Shown here: piece after piece, positions 52,756 through 61,455 of the stretch | Layout of the letters: each line of letters starts with the position of its first letter | Position numbering within the stretch: position 1 is the stretch's first letter | NCBI RefSeq assembly: GCF_050908235.1 | Contig: NZ_CP194340.1 | Strand: one strand, 5' to 3' | DNA length: 64,000 nucleotides | Source of the DNA: Pseudoramibacter alactolyticus | Lineage (GTDB): Bacteria > Bacillota > Clostridia > Eubacteriales > Eubacteriaceae | Translations under genes and position numbers: made by a program | Notes under the pieces: generated by a model | The model's input: only the letters and a program-made list of their open reading frames with translations | What the model was told of the DNA's origin: nothing | Databases searched by the model: none

Positions 52756-54494
52756 ATGCCGGAAAAAGAATTAAGAAAAAAGTGATTGGAAAAAATGGCT
52801 TATCCAATTCACTTCTTGCTTTAAAAATAGTATTCGATTTGATACCACAAATATTACTTGTATATTTAATTAGTTCTTTAATCACAAACAATATTAACGA
52901 AGGTAATTTAAAGTATATATTCTTGGGAATCTTTATATCGTTTGTATTAAAAGGCGTGTTTTACTATTTTGCGACAAAGGTTGCCCATGAAAAAGCCTAT
53001 GAAAAACTGACAGAACTTAGGTTAGATATTATCGGTCATCTGAAAAAACTAAGTTTAGGATTTTTCAAAGAACATAATACCGGAGAGCTTACCAACATAG
53101 TTCAGCATGATGTAGAACAAGTGGAAGTATACCTTGCTCATGGTCTTCCTGAAATAATGTCAGTTACACTTCTGCCTACCATTATTTTTGTAGCTATGAT
53201 TTTTGTAGACTGGCGTCTTGCTCTTGGAATGATTGCCGGAGTTCCACTTATGTATTTGGTAAAAGTTCTTTCTCAGAAAACAATGGATAAAAACTTTGCG
53301 ATTTACTTCAATCATGAAAACAGAATGAGAGAAGAGCTAATGGAATATGTAAAAAATATTTCTGTGATTAAGGCTTTTGCTAAAGAAGAGGAAATTAGTG
53401 AAAGAACATTAAAAACGGCAAGAGAATATATTTACTGGGTTAAAAAGAGTATGGGAGCAATCACAATTCCAATGGGACTCATTGACATATTTATGGAAAT
53501 TGGAGTGGTTATTGTCATGATTTTGGGAAGCATATTTCTTTATCATGGAAATATTACAACGCCTAATTTTATCCTTGCCATTATTTTATCGTCTGCTTTT
53601 ACTGCATCTATAAGTAAGACAGCTACATTGCAACATTTTTCTATTGTGTTTAAGGAAGCATTAAAGGCGATAGGAAAAGTATTAACAGTTCCACTTCCAA
53701 ATAAAAAGACAGAACAAGGTTTAGAATTTGGAAACATAGAATTTAAAGATGTGAATTTTGCATACGGAAAAGATAGCTTTGAGCTTAAAAATATCAATTT
53801 GAATTTTAAGAAAAATAGTTTGAACGCCTTTGTAGGAGCAAGCGGTTGTGGCAAAAGTACCGTATCTAACTTGCTTATGGGATTTTGGGATGCAGATAAA
53901 GGACAGATATTGATAAATGGAAAAGACATAAAAGATTATAGCCAAGAAAATATCTCAATGTTGATTGGTAGTGTGCAACAGGAGGTTATCCTTTTTGATT
54001 TAAGCATTTTTGAAAATATAGCAATCGGAAAATTAAATGCAAAAAAAGAAGAAGTCATAGAAGCTGCTAAAAAAGCAAGATGCCATGATTTTATTTCAGC
54101 ATTACCGAATGGATATGAAACACGAGTAGGCGAAATGGGAGTCAAGTTATCCGGTGGAGAAAAACAAAGAATCTCTATTGCAAGAATGATACTGAAAAAT
54201 GCACCGATTTTAATATTAGATGAAGCAATGGCAGCTGTTGATAGTGAAAATGAAAGACTTATCGGCGAAGCCATTGACGATTTAAGCAAGGATAAAACCA
54301 TCATTACAATTGCTCATCATCTAAATACGATTAGAGATTCAGACCAAATTATTGTTATGGATAAGGGTGTTGTTCTTGATGCAGGAAGCCATGAAGAGCT
54401 GATGAAAAGATGTGATTTTTATAAGGATATGGTTGAAGCACAGAACAAGGTAGATAGATGGAATTTGAAAGAGGTGGTAACAGAAAATGTTTAG
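52756..54494 (+). CDS. ABC exporter half 1 (permease-ATPase fusion), frameshifted at codon 8-9
   Basis: About 579 aa. ATG 52756 has a strong ribosome site (GAAAGGAG) but reads MPEKELRKK and then stops. One extra A in the A6 run (52776-52781) would join it to VIGKNGLSNSLLALKIV and the whole protein. The alternative GTG 52782 has no ribosome site. Six membrane helices are followed by an ATPase domain: Walker A GASGCGKST, signature LSGGEKQRIS, Walker B ILILDEAMAAVD and H-loop IAHHL. It ends inside the start of the second half (8-base overlap), so a heterodimeric drug or peptide exporter is expected. Confidence 0.9.
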
Positions 54495-56196
54495 AGAAAT
54501 GTTAAAACTACTTACAAAAACTGGCAAGAGAGATTTGATTATATCAAGTGTATTCTTTGCCCTTTATGGACTAAGCTCCATAGCTATGATTGTGATCGTA
54601 TTTTCTATACTGTTTCAGATATTTGAGGGGACAAGTTTAGCAAGTTTATATAAAGATTTTATTGCGATTGGATTACTTGTAGTGTTTAAAGGCATTTGTA
54701 ATATGGCCTCCGATATGAAAAAGCATAGTGCAGGTTTTGATATTGTTCAGCAAATCAGAGAACGCATGATTATCAAATTAAAGAAATTCAGTTTGGGATT
54801 TTATACCAATGAACGACTTGGAGAAATCAATACAATTTTACACAAAGATGTTGATAATATGTCCCTTGTTGTAGGACATATGTGGTCAAGAATGTTTGGT
54901 GATTTTTTGATAGGCACAGTCGTATTTATTGGTCTTGCAAGTGTTGATTTAAAACTTGCTATTCTAATGGCTGTATCTGTTTCGATTGCTCTTATCTTTC
55001 TATATTTGACAATTAAGCAATCTGAAAAAATAGAAAATCAGAACAACTCAGCACTTCTTGATATGGTTAGCCTATTTGTTGAATATGTTAGAGGAATACC
55101 TGTAATAAAGAGTTTTTCAAACAATAAGAGCTTAGATCATGAGCTTATGAATAAAACGAAAAAGTTTGGAGAAACAAGCAAAGCAGCTTCAAGATTTAAG
55201 GCAAAACAATTATCCATATTTGGGTTTTTACTGGATATTGGATATTTGGTTCTTTTAACCTCTGGAACAATATTTGTTGTAAAGGGAAATCTTGATGTAC
55301 TTCATTTTATTATCTTTGCGGTAATTTCAAAAGAGTTTTATAAGCCGTTCGCTTCTATGGAACAACACTATATGTATTATGTTTCGGCGGTGGATAGTTA
55401 CGAAAGACTTTCAAGAATTTTATATGCAGATGTAATCCCGGATAAAGTGGATGGGATTGTTCCGAAAGATAATGATATAGCTTTTGAGAACATTGGTTTT
55501 TCCTATGAAAAAGATGAGTTCAAAATGGAAAATTTAAGTTTTGATATTGATGAAAAAACAATGACTGCACTGGTTGGTGAGTCAGGAAGTGGCAAGACGA
55601 CGATAACTAACCTGTTATTAAGATTTTATGATGTGCAGCAAGGCAAAATTACACTTGGCGGTGTGGATATTAGAGATATTCCTTATGATGAACTTTTGGA
55701 TTGTATCAGTATTGTCATGCAGAATGTTCAATTGTTTGATAACACGATTGAAGAAAATATCAGAGTAGGTAAAAAAGGAGCTACAAAAGAGGAAATCATT
55801 AAAGCTGCAAAGAAAGCAAGAATCCATGATTTTATTATGAGTTTGCCTGAAGGATATGAAACGGATATTGGCGAAAACGGCGGAATATTGTCAGGCGGAC
55901 AAAGACAGAGAATATCCATTGCAAGAGCGTTTCTAAAAGATGCACCGATTTTAATTCTTGATGAAATGACAAGTAATGTTGATCCTGTCGATGAATCTTT
56001 GATACAAGATGCCATTACAGAGCTTGCAAAGGACAGAACTGTTCTTGTGATTGCTCATCATTTAAGAACCATTCAAAAGGCAGATCAAATTCTTGTGTTC
56101 CAAAAAGGAAATTTACTTGAAAAAGGAAAACATGGCGAACTTCTTGCAAAAAATGGTTACTACACAAAATTATGGAAAGCTCAGTATGAGGTATAA
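54487..56196 (+). CDS. ABC exporter half 2 (permease-ATPase fusion)
   Basis: 569 aa. The membrane domain (about 1-310) is followed by an ATPase with GESGSGKTT, LSGGQRQRIS, ILILDEMTSNVD and IAHHLRT. The Walker B Glu is present. It overlaps half 1 by 8 bases and ends 2 bases before the next gene. The partner half keeps the same catalytic residues, so neither site looks dead. Confidence 0.93.
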   Translation: MFREMLKLLTKTGKRDLIISSVFFALYGLSSIAMIVIVFSILFQIFEGTSLASLYKDFIAIGLLVVFKGICNMASDMKKHSAGFDIVQQIRERMIIKLKKFSLGFYTNERLGEINTILHKDVDNMSLVVGHMWSRMFGDFLIGTVVFIGLASVDLKLAILMAVSVSIALIFLYLTIKQSEKIENQNNSALLDMVSLFVEYVRGIPVIKSFSNNKSLDHELMNKTKKFGETSKAASRFKAKQLSIFGFLLDIGYLVLLTSGTIFVVKGNLDVLHFIIFAVISKEFYKPFASMEQHYMYYVSAVDSYERLSRILYADVIPDKVDGIVPKDNDIAFENIGFSYEKDEFKMENLSFDIDEKTMTALVGESGSGKTTITNLLLRFYDVQQGKITLGGVDIRDIPYDELLDCISIVMQNVQLFDNTIEENIRVGKKGATKEEIIKAAKKARIHDFIMSLPEGYETDIGENGGILSGGQRQRISIARAFLKDAPILILDEMTSNVDPVDESLIQDAITELAKDRTVLVIAHHLRTIQKADQILVFQKGNLLEKGKHGELLAKNGYYTKLWKAQYEV

Positions 56197-56198
56197 CC

Positions 56199-56783
56199 AT
56201 GATTTTGCTAAAAAATGTTTATTATGAATGGGAAGATGGACGAACTGCTTTAAAAAATGTCAATCTTGAAATTAGAAAAGGTGAATTTGTTTTAATTTCA
56301 GGGAAAAGTGGAAGTGGTAAAAGCACTCTTGGAAGTGTGATGAATGGTCTTATTCCACATTATTACAAAGGCAAAATGCAAGGGGAAGCCTTTGCGTCCG
56401 GAAAAGATATAAGCAAATTATCGCTTCATGAAATAGGGCATATTGTAGGGACTGTATTTCAAGATCCAAGAAGTCAATTTTTTACGACAACGACAGATGA
56501 AGAAATAGCTTTTGGGCTTCAAACCATCTGCAAATCAAGAGATGAAATAAAACAGAGAGTAGAAGAAGTATATGCAGAACTGGATATTGAGGAACTGAAA
56601 GGAAAATCTGTTTTTGAATTATCAAGCGGACAGAAACAAAAGATAGCTATTGCAAGTATCTATGCGATGAATCCGAAAGTTTTAATTTTAGATGAACCTT
56701 CAGCAAATTTGGATATGAAAGCAACATTTGACCTATTTTTAATTTTGGAAAAATTAAAGAAAAAGGAACAACAGTTGTTCTAA
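56199..56783 (+). CDS. ECF transporter ATPase, first ABC domain (split by frameshift)
   Basis: Walker A SGKSGSGKSTLGSVMNGLIP, Q-loop VFQDPRSQFFTTTTDEEIAFGL, signature ELSSGQKQKIAIASI and Walker B VLILDEPSANLD. The frame ends at KKKEQQLF. One more A in the A5 run at 56760-56764 would give KKKGTTVVLIEHRLYYVKS and join the second half. The natural product is a duplicated-ABC ECF/CbiO ATPase of about 505 aa. Confidence 0.9.
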   Translation: MILLKNVYYEWEDGRTALKNVNLEIRKGEFVLISGKSGSGKSTLGSVMNGLIPHYYKGKMQGEAFASGKDISKLSLHEIGHIVGTVFQDPRSQFFTTTTDEEIAFGLQTICKSRDEIKQRVEEVYAELDIEELKGKSVFELSSGQKQKIAIASIYAMNPKVLILDEPSANLDMKATFDLFLILEKLKKKEQQLF

Positions 56784-57715
56784 TTGAACATCGTTTGTAC
56801 TATGTAAAATCTTTATTTGACCGTTTTCTTTTGGTGAAAGATGGAGAAATTGCACTGGACTTGAGTCGGGAAGAAGTTATTCATCTTGAAGGGGAGTTTT
56901 GGGATGAGAATGGACTAAGAACTCTTGAATTAGAAGAATACAGGATAAGTGAGAAGAAAGATTCATATCAATTAAAGGATGAAAGTATCAGCGGAAAAGA
57001 CTTGAAATTTTGCTATTCGAATGTAGCTAAGAATGGAAAGAAGCAAAAACAGTACATTTTAAATCATCTTGATTTCAATATGGAGTGCGGAAAAGCCATT
57101 GGTCTTATCGGCTTAAATGGTACTGGGAAAACTACCTTTGCAAGAGTGCTTTCAGGACTTGAGAAGATAGAAGAGGGAAAAATATGGGCGAGGAAAGATA
57201 AGTCGCTTAATCATAAAGATTTAATGGATATGTCATATTTTGTCTTTCAAGATTCAGACTATCAGTTGTTTTCGGAAAGTGTACTTGATGAAATGCTACT
57301 TGGTATTTCAAGTAAAGATAAAAAAGAAAATACTCAAAAGGCAAAGTCTATTTTGAGTGTACTTGGCTTAGACAAATACATTGATAAGCATCCGTTTGCT
57401 TTATCAAGAGGAGAAAAACAAAGACTGACAATAGCTTGTGGAATGATGAAACAGGCAAAAGTTTTCATCTATGATGAACCAACATCAGGTTGTGATAAAG
57501 ACTCAATGCTTTCAGTCGCAAAACTGATTGAAGAACAATTAAAAAAAGGGATAACAGTTTTGGTAATAAGTCATGATTTTGAGTTTTTAGCAAACACAGT
57601 GAGTAAGCTCTGGGTAATGGGAGATGGAAAAATAGAAAGTGTTTTGAATATAAGTGAAAGTAATAAATTTCTCATATTAGACAAGATGAGAGGAGGTAGA
57701 GAGCTTGTCAGATAG
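56762..57715 (+). CDS. ECF transporter ATPase, second ABC domain (continuation)
   Basis: It continues the preceding gene in the next frame (GTTVVLIEHRLYYVKSLFDR). The second ABC domain has GLIGLNGTGKTTFARVLSGL, VFQDSDYQLFSESVLDEMLL, ALSRGEKQRLTIACGM and VFIYDEPTSGCD. The nearest in-frame ATG after the shift is 56795, without a good ribosome site, supporting one original gene. The stop overlaps the EcfT start by 11 bases. Confidence 0.9.
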   Translation, partial: KGTTVVLIEHRLYYVKSLFDRFLLVKDGEIALDLSREEVIHLEGEFWDENGLRTLELEEYRISEKKDSYQLKDESISGKDLKFCYSNVAKNGKKQKQYILNHLDFNMECGKAIGLIGLNGTGKTTFARVLSGLEKIEEGKIWARKDKSLNHKDLMDMSYFVFQDSDYQLFSESVLDEMLLGISSKDKKENTQKAKSILSVLGLDKYIDKHPFALSRGEKQRLTIACGMMKQAKVFIYDEPTSGCDKDSMLSVAKLIEEQLKKGITVLVISHDFEFLANTVSKLWVMGDGKIESVLNISESNKFLILDKMRGGRELVR

Positions 57716-58409
57716 AAAAACAGTCGATCCGAGAATAAAACTTACTCTACTTCCAATTGTTGGATTTACGAGCTTTTTTATAAGCGATACAATTCTACTT
57801 TTTGTACTAATTGTTTTTGCCTTTTTTCTATATTTATATAGCGGGATGTGGAAAAGAGCGTTACGCTTTATCTTGTTTTTTGTGCTTTTATACTGCATAG
57901 AGTTAGGGCTTGGAAAATTTTGTGAAGCAAGTATTGTATTTGCAATATATATGTTTATTTACTTTGCATCAAGAATGACCTTAATCGCTATGTTTGGTGG
58001 ATATATAACAAAGACTACAAGTGTAAGTGAAATGCTGGAAGCGTTAAATAGAATGAAGGTGCCAAGAAGCATTGGCATCCCTTTTAGTGTTTTGCTTAGA
58101 TTTGTACCAACTACAAAAATAGAACTCAAGGCATTAAAAGAGAATATGAAGATTCGAGGAATTGTAACAAGTAGATTTTTCCCGTTGCTACATCCAATTA
58201 AATACATTGAATATACACTTGTTCCGCTTTTAATGAGAATGATTAAGATTTCAGATGAATTGTCAGCTTCAGCACTCATTAGAGGACTTGATAGTGATGA
58301 GAATAGGGTAACATTAACAGAATTGCGGTTTAGAACAACAGACTTAATGATTGGACTATTAGGAGCTTTGATGATTGCTCTTGTGATAGTAATACAGAGA
58401 ATTTATTAG
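57705..58409 (+). CDS. ECF transporter transmembrane subunit EcfT
   Basis: 234 aa, four or five helices. DPRIKLTLLPIVGFTSFFISD is the EcfT opening. The coupling helices with Ala-Arg-Gly type motifs are seen as ENMKIRGIVTSRF and SASALIRGLDSDENR. It couples the ATPase to the S component. The start lies within the end of the ATPase gene. Confidence 0.92.
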   Translation: MSDRKTVDPRIKLTLLPIVGFTSFFISDTILLFVLIVFAFFLYLYSGMWKRALRFILFFVLLYCIELGLGKFCEASIVFAIYMFIYFASRMTLIAMFGGYITKTTSVSEMLEALNRMKVPRSIGIPFSVLLRFVPTTKIELKALKENMKIRGIVTSRFFPLLHPIKYIEYTLVPLLMRMIKISDELSASALIRGLDSDENRVTLTELRFRTTDLMIGLLGALMIALVIVIQRIY

Positions 58410-58419
58410 GAGGACTTTT

Positions 58420-59004
58420 ATGAAAAACAAATTAAATGGTCGTGATTTTATTACAATCGGAATCTTTAATGCAATTGGAATGGTCATATACATGGCAGCC
58501 AGCTTTGCAATGGCAACAACAGTGATTGGAGGCTTTATTGCTTCAGGAGTTAGCTTTATGGTAGCGGCTACCGTTTACATTCTGATGGCTTTGAAAGTTA
58601 AAAAGAAGGGCGTGTTTACAATATCAGGAACGCTTCTTGGTTTAATTGCATTGTCGGGAGGACATTTACCTCATGCAGTCTTTGCTGTAATTGGTGGAAT
58701 TATATGTGATTTGATTATAGGAAATTATGAGAGCAAGGGACGAATGATTATTGGATATGGGACATTTGCATTAGCAGATTTTTTAGGGACAGTCATTCCT
58801 GTGATTTTATTCGGAACAGCTTCTTTTGTGGAAAGAGCATCAAAATGGAAAATGAGCGAAGCACAAATAAATGAAGCATTATCTTATTTCAAAGTGTCGT
58901 GGGCAGTAGGCTTTGGACTTGCCACTTTTGTTCTTGCTTGCATAGGAGCATTTGTTGCAACAAGGATACTGAAAAAGCATTTTGAAAAGGCAGGCGTGAT
59001 TTAA
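58420..59004 (+). CDS. MptD-family ECF substrate-binding membrane component
   Basis: 194 aa, about five helices. LNGRDFITIGIFNAIGMVIYM and GHLPHAVFAVIGGIICDLIIG fit the MptD/Trep_Strep S-component family, whose substrate is not known. It is preceded by AGGAGG. Together with the ATPase and EcfT it makes a full ECF importer with its own S component. Confidence 0.87.
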   Translation: MKNKLNGRDFITIGIFNAIGMVIYMAASFAMATTVIGGFIASGVSFMVAATVYILMALKVKKKGVFTISGTLLGLIALSGGHLPHAVFAVIGGIICDLIIGNYESKGRMIIGYGTFALADFLGTVIPVILFGTASFVERASKWKMSEAQINEALSYFKVSWAVGFGLATFVLACIGAFVATRILKKHFEKAGVI

Positions 59005-59045
59005 TAATAAATTTACTTAGGAGGAAAAGTAATGGAGGGATAATC

Positions 59046-59153
59046 ATGTCAAAACTTATAGTTTCGGTTTTCACAGAACGATATAATTATCCTTTTTTAT
59101 GCTTGGACTTGCTTTTGTATAGCAATATGTCGCCATTACAAACATCCAAATAA
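59046..59153 (+). other. 35-codon open reading frame, doubtful
   Basis: It reads MSKLIVSVFTERYNYPFLCL and LLLYSNMSPLQTSK with GGAGGG seven bases upstream. It may be a leader peptide or the eroded end of a transporter gene. It lies before a terminator-like hairpin. Confidence 0.25.
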
Positions 59154-59185
59154 TCAATATAATAAATTAGTAGTTTTTAAGTTAA

Positions 59186-59226
59186 GAGGACTTTTTACGC
59201 CAAAGTGTAGAAGTCCTCCTTTTTTA
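59186..59226 (+). terminator. Terminator of the ABC/ECF operon
   Basis: GAGGACTT (59186-59193) pairs with AAGTCCTC (59211-59218), extended by TAC/GTA, followed by a T run. Confidence 0.8.
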
Positions 59227-59269
59227 TTCTCAAAAGCAAAACAGAGAACTTAAAAAGGAGGAACACACA

Positions 59270-59685
59270 ATGGCTAAGAAAGAATATTACCTTTATGTGA
59301 AAGGCAAAGCCGTACCTGTAAGCGAAGAAGTCTACAAAGCCTATTGGAAGATAACAGAGCATGAAAAGTATCTCCAAAGAAAAGATTGGAAGCATAATGT
59401 TATACCATTTTCGGCACTGGATCATGATGGACACTTTGTAGATAACATCATAGATGAAAAAATAGACTTAGAAAAAATTGTAGAAGTAAAAATGCAAATT
59501 GAAGAACTTCATAAAGCATTAAATACTCTTACAAAAGAAGAAAGAGGGCTGATGGAAGTTATCTTCTACAAGGAAAAAAGTCTAAGGTCAATCGGAAAAA
59601 AGAAAAAGTAAGTTATCAGGCAATCGGACAAAGGAGGGATAGGATTTTAGAAAAACTAAGAGAGATATTAAAAGATAAAATCTAA
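59270..59685 (+). CDS. Sigma-70-like regulator of the conjugative-element type, frameshifted near the end
   Basis: The main frame gives 113 aa (AKKEYYLYVKGKAVPVSEEV, KDWKHNVIPFSALDHDGHF, ALNTLTKEERGLMEVIFYKE) and stops after SIGKKKK. One extra A in the A6 run at 59596-59601 continues it as EKVSYQAIGQRRDRILEKLR to a stop at 59685. This supplies the second HTH of region 4, so the intended protein is about 139 aa. Such genes are common in Tn916/Tn1549-like elements. No excisionase or integrase follows in this window. AAAAGGAGG precedes the ATG. Confidence 0.82.
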
Positions 59686-59753
59686 AAACTTGGAAAGGTT
59701 AAGTGTCAATAAAGCTGCTTAACCTTTCTTTATGGAAATGAATCATAAAAATA

Positions 59754-59811
59754 CGACAAAAAATGTCGGTTTGTATTTTATAAATGTCGCAAACATGATA
59801 TAATAATCATG
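59754..59811. promoter_or_regulatory. Operator and promoter region of the AlbA_2 regulator
   Basis: CGACA-AAAAA-TGTCG (59754-59768) is a perfect inverted repeat, and another TGTCG lies at 59785-59789. CATGAT-ATAATA-ATCATG (59794-59811) is a second perfect inverted repeat covering the -10 TATAAT (59799-59804). The arrangement points to autoregulation. Confidence 0.6.
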
Positions 59812-59827
59812 CTTGAGGAGGATTGCG

Positions 59828-61159
59828 ATGAACCAATATATTGAATCAGAGACGTTGGAGTTAAAAGAGAAATATACCGATACGATTACAAAGGAAATAG
59901 TCTCTTTCCTCAATGGCACAGGAGGAACGATTCTTATCGGCATAAAAGATAATGGTATTGTAATTGGTGTGGATAAAATAGACGAAATTCTTAGAAAAAT
60001 ATCTGATATTATTACAAGCCAAATAGAACCAAATCCACAAGATGAAATCAGCTCGGAACTTAAATTTGACGAAGGAAAAACTCTTATAGTGATTCATATA
60101 AATAAAGGGCGGCATCATATTTATTGTCAAAAGAAATATGGATTTTCTTCTGCCGGATGCACAATAAGAATAGGAACAACCTGCAAAGAGATGACACCGG
60201 AGCAGATAAAAATCAGATATGAGAAAAAGTTCGTAGATAATGAATACATGCTTAAGAAAAGAGCGAATTCATCTAATCTATCATTTAGAGAACTTAAGAT
60301 ATATTATTCTGAAAAAAATTATCATCTGGAAGATACATCATTTGAAACAAATTTAAATTTAAGGAATGAAACAGGAGAATATAATTTATTGGCAGAATTA
60401 CTATCGGATAAAAATAATATTCCGTTTATTTTTGTGAAATTTCAAGGAGAAAATAAAGCTTCAATTTCTGAACGAAGTGATTATGGTTATGGATGTATTT
60501 TAACTACATATGGAAAAATAAAAAACAGATTGCAAGCTGAAAATATATGCATTTCTGATACGACAGTCAGACCAAGAAAAGACACATATTTATTTGATTT
60601 TGATTGTGTTAATGAAGCAATTCTAAATGCTTTAGTTCATAACGATTGGACAATTACAGAGCCACAGATTTCAATGTATCATAACAGGCTTGAAATACTG
60701 TCTCACGGTGGACTTCCTAGCGGAATGACAAAGGAACAATTCTTTGGTGGAATAAGTAAACCCAGAAATGCAACATTGATGAGAATATTTTTAAATATGA
60801 GGCTTACTGAACATACTGGGCATGGCATTCCAACGATTGTAGAAAAATATGGGAAAGATGTTTTTCAAATTGAAAGCAACTATATTAGATGCACGATTCC
60901 CTTTGAAAAAGAAGTAATTGACCAAATAGACAATAAAAATGTCGGTTTGAATGTCGGTTTGAATGTCGCTTTAAACAAGACTGAAAAGAAAGTAATAGGA
61001 CTTTTGATAGAAAATCCAAGTGTAACATCAGTTGAGCTTGCAGAAATAATAGGTGTAACAAAAAGGACTATCGAAAGAACATTTAAATCTCTGCAAGAAA
61101 AAAAGATGGTAGAAAGAATTGGATCAAAGAGAGATGGGAATTGGATTGTGGTTAGGTAA
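59828..61159 (+). CDS. AlbA_2 (Schlafen-type) domain transcriptional regulator
   Basis: 443 aa from ATG 59828 (AGGAGG upstream). N-terminal AlbA_2 domain: ESETLELKEKYTDTITKEIV and FLNGTGGTILIGIKDNGIVIGV. The middle ATP-binding-like region has NEAILNALVHNDW, HNRLEILSHGGLPSGMT and RLTEHTGHGIPTIVEKYG. A linker of three NVGL-type units precedes a C-terminal HTH (SVELAEIIGVTKRTIERTFK). It resembles putative ATP-dependent DNA-binding regulators often found beside defence or mobile genes. Its target could be the PHP-ATPase genes downstream. Confidence 0.88.
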   Translation: MNQYIESETLELKEKYTDTITKEIVSFLNGTGGTILIGIKDNGIVIGVDKIDEILRKISDIITSQIEPNPQDEISSELKFDEGKTLIVIHINKGRHHIYCQKKYGFSSAGCTIRIGTTCKEMTPEQIKIRYEKKFVDNEYMLKKRANSSNLSFRELKIYYSEKNYHLEDTSFETNLNLRNETGEYNLLAELLSDKNNIPFIFVKFQGENKASISERSDYGYGCILTTYGKIKNRLQAENICISDTTVRPRKDTYLFDFDCVNEAILNALVHNDWTITEPQISMYHNRLEILSHGGLPSGMTKEQFFGGISKPRNATLMRIFLNMRLTEHTGHGIPTIVEKYGKDVFQIESNYIRCTIPFEKEVIDQIDNKNVGLNVGLNVALNKTEKKVIGLLIENPSVTSVELAEIIGVTKRTIERTFKSLQEKKMVERIGSKRDGNWIVVR

Positions 61160-61229
61160 AAATATAGTTTTTGATTCTAGGTATAGAAAGATAATACCAT
61201 GTACCGGAGCTGAAGAAACTACCACAGGT

Positions 61230-61397
61230 ATGGAGATTATTTCAATGGATACAGATTCTCTGAAGAAGATTATTGAAAATAAAGTTAAGTATAAGTATTT
61301 GTATGAAGTATTTGATAAATACCATGAAATGCCGTTAGACACAGTAGATTGGCATGATGGAATGATAAAAGAGGCTACTGAGGAGTATAAGGCATAA
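61230..61397 (+). CDS. Small hypothetical protein
   Basis: 55 aa from ATG 61230 (MEIISMDTDSLKKIIENKVK, DTVDWHDGMIKEATEEYKA). A longer frame from 61119 overlaps the end of the regulator gene and reads its DNA out of frame. No family is recognised; the composition is normal for a small soluble helical protein. It sits between the regulator and the PHP-ATPase gene. Confidence 0.4.
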   Translation: MEIISMDTDSLKKIIENKVKYKYLYEVFDKYHEMPLDTVDWHDGMIKEATEEYKA

Positions 61398-61455
61398 AAA
61401 ATATGAACTTTAAAAAATTAATATATGAATTACACAGAGTGGGAGAAGGGCGAAA

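Noticed and set aside
56199..57715. Two separate single-domain ECF ATPase genes
   Set aside because: The second half has no ribosome site, and adding one A restores a continuous duplicated-ABC protein through the H-loop IEHRL.
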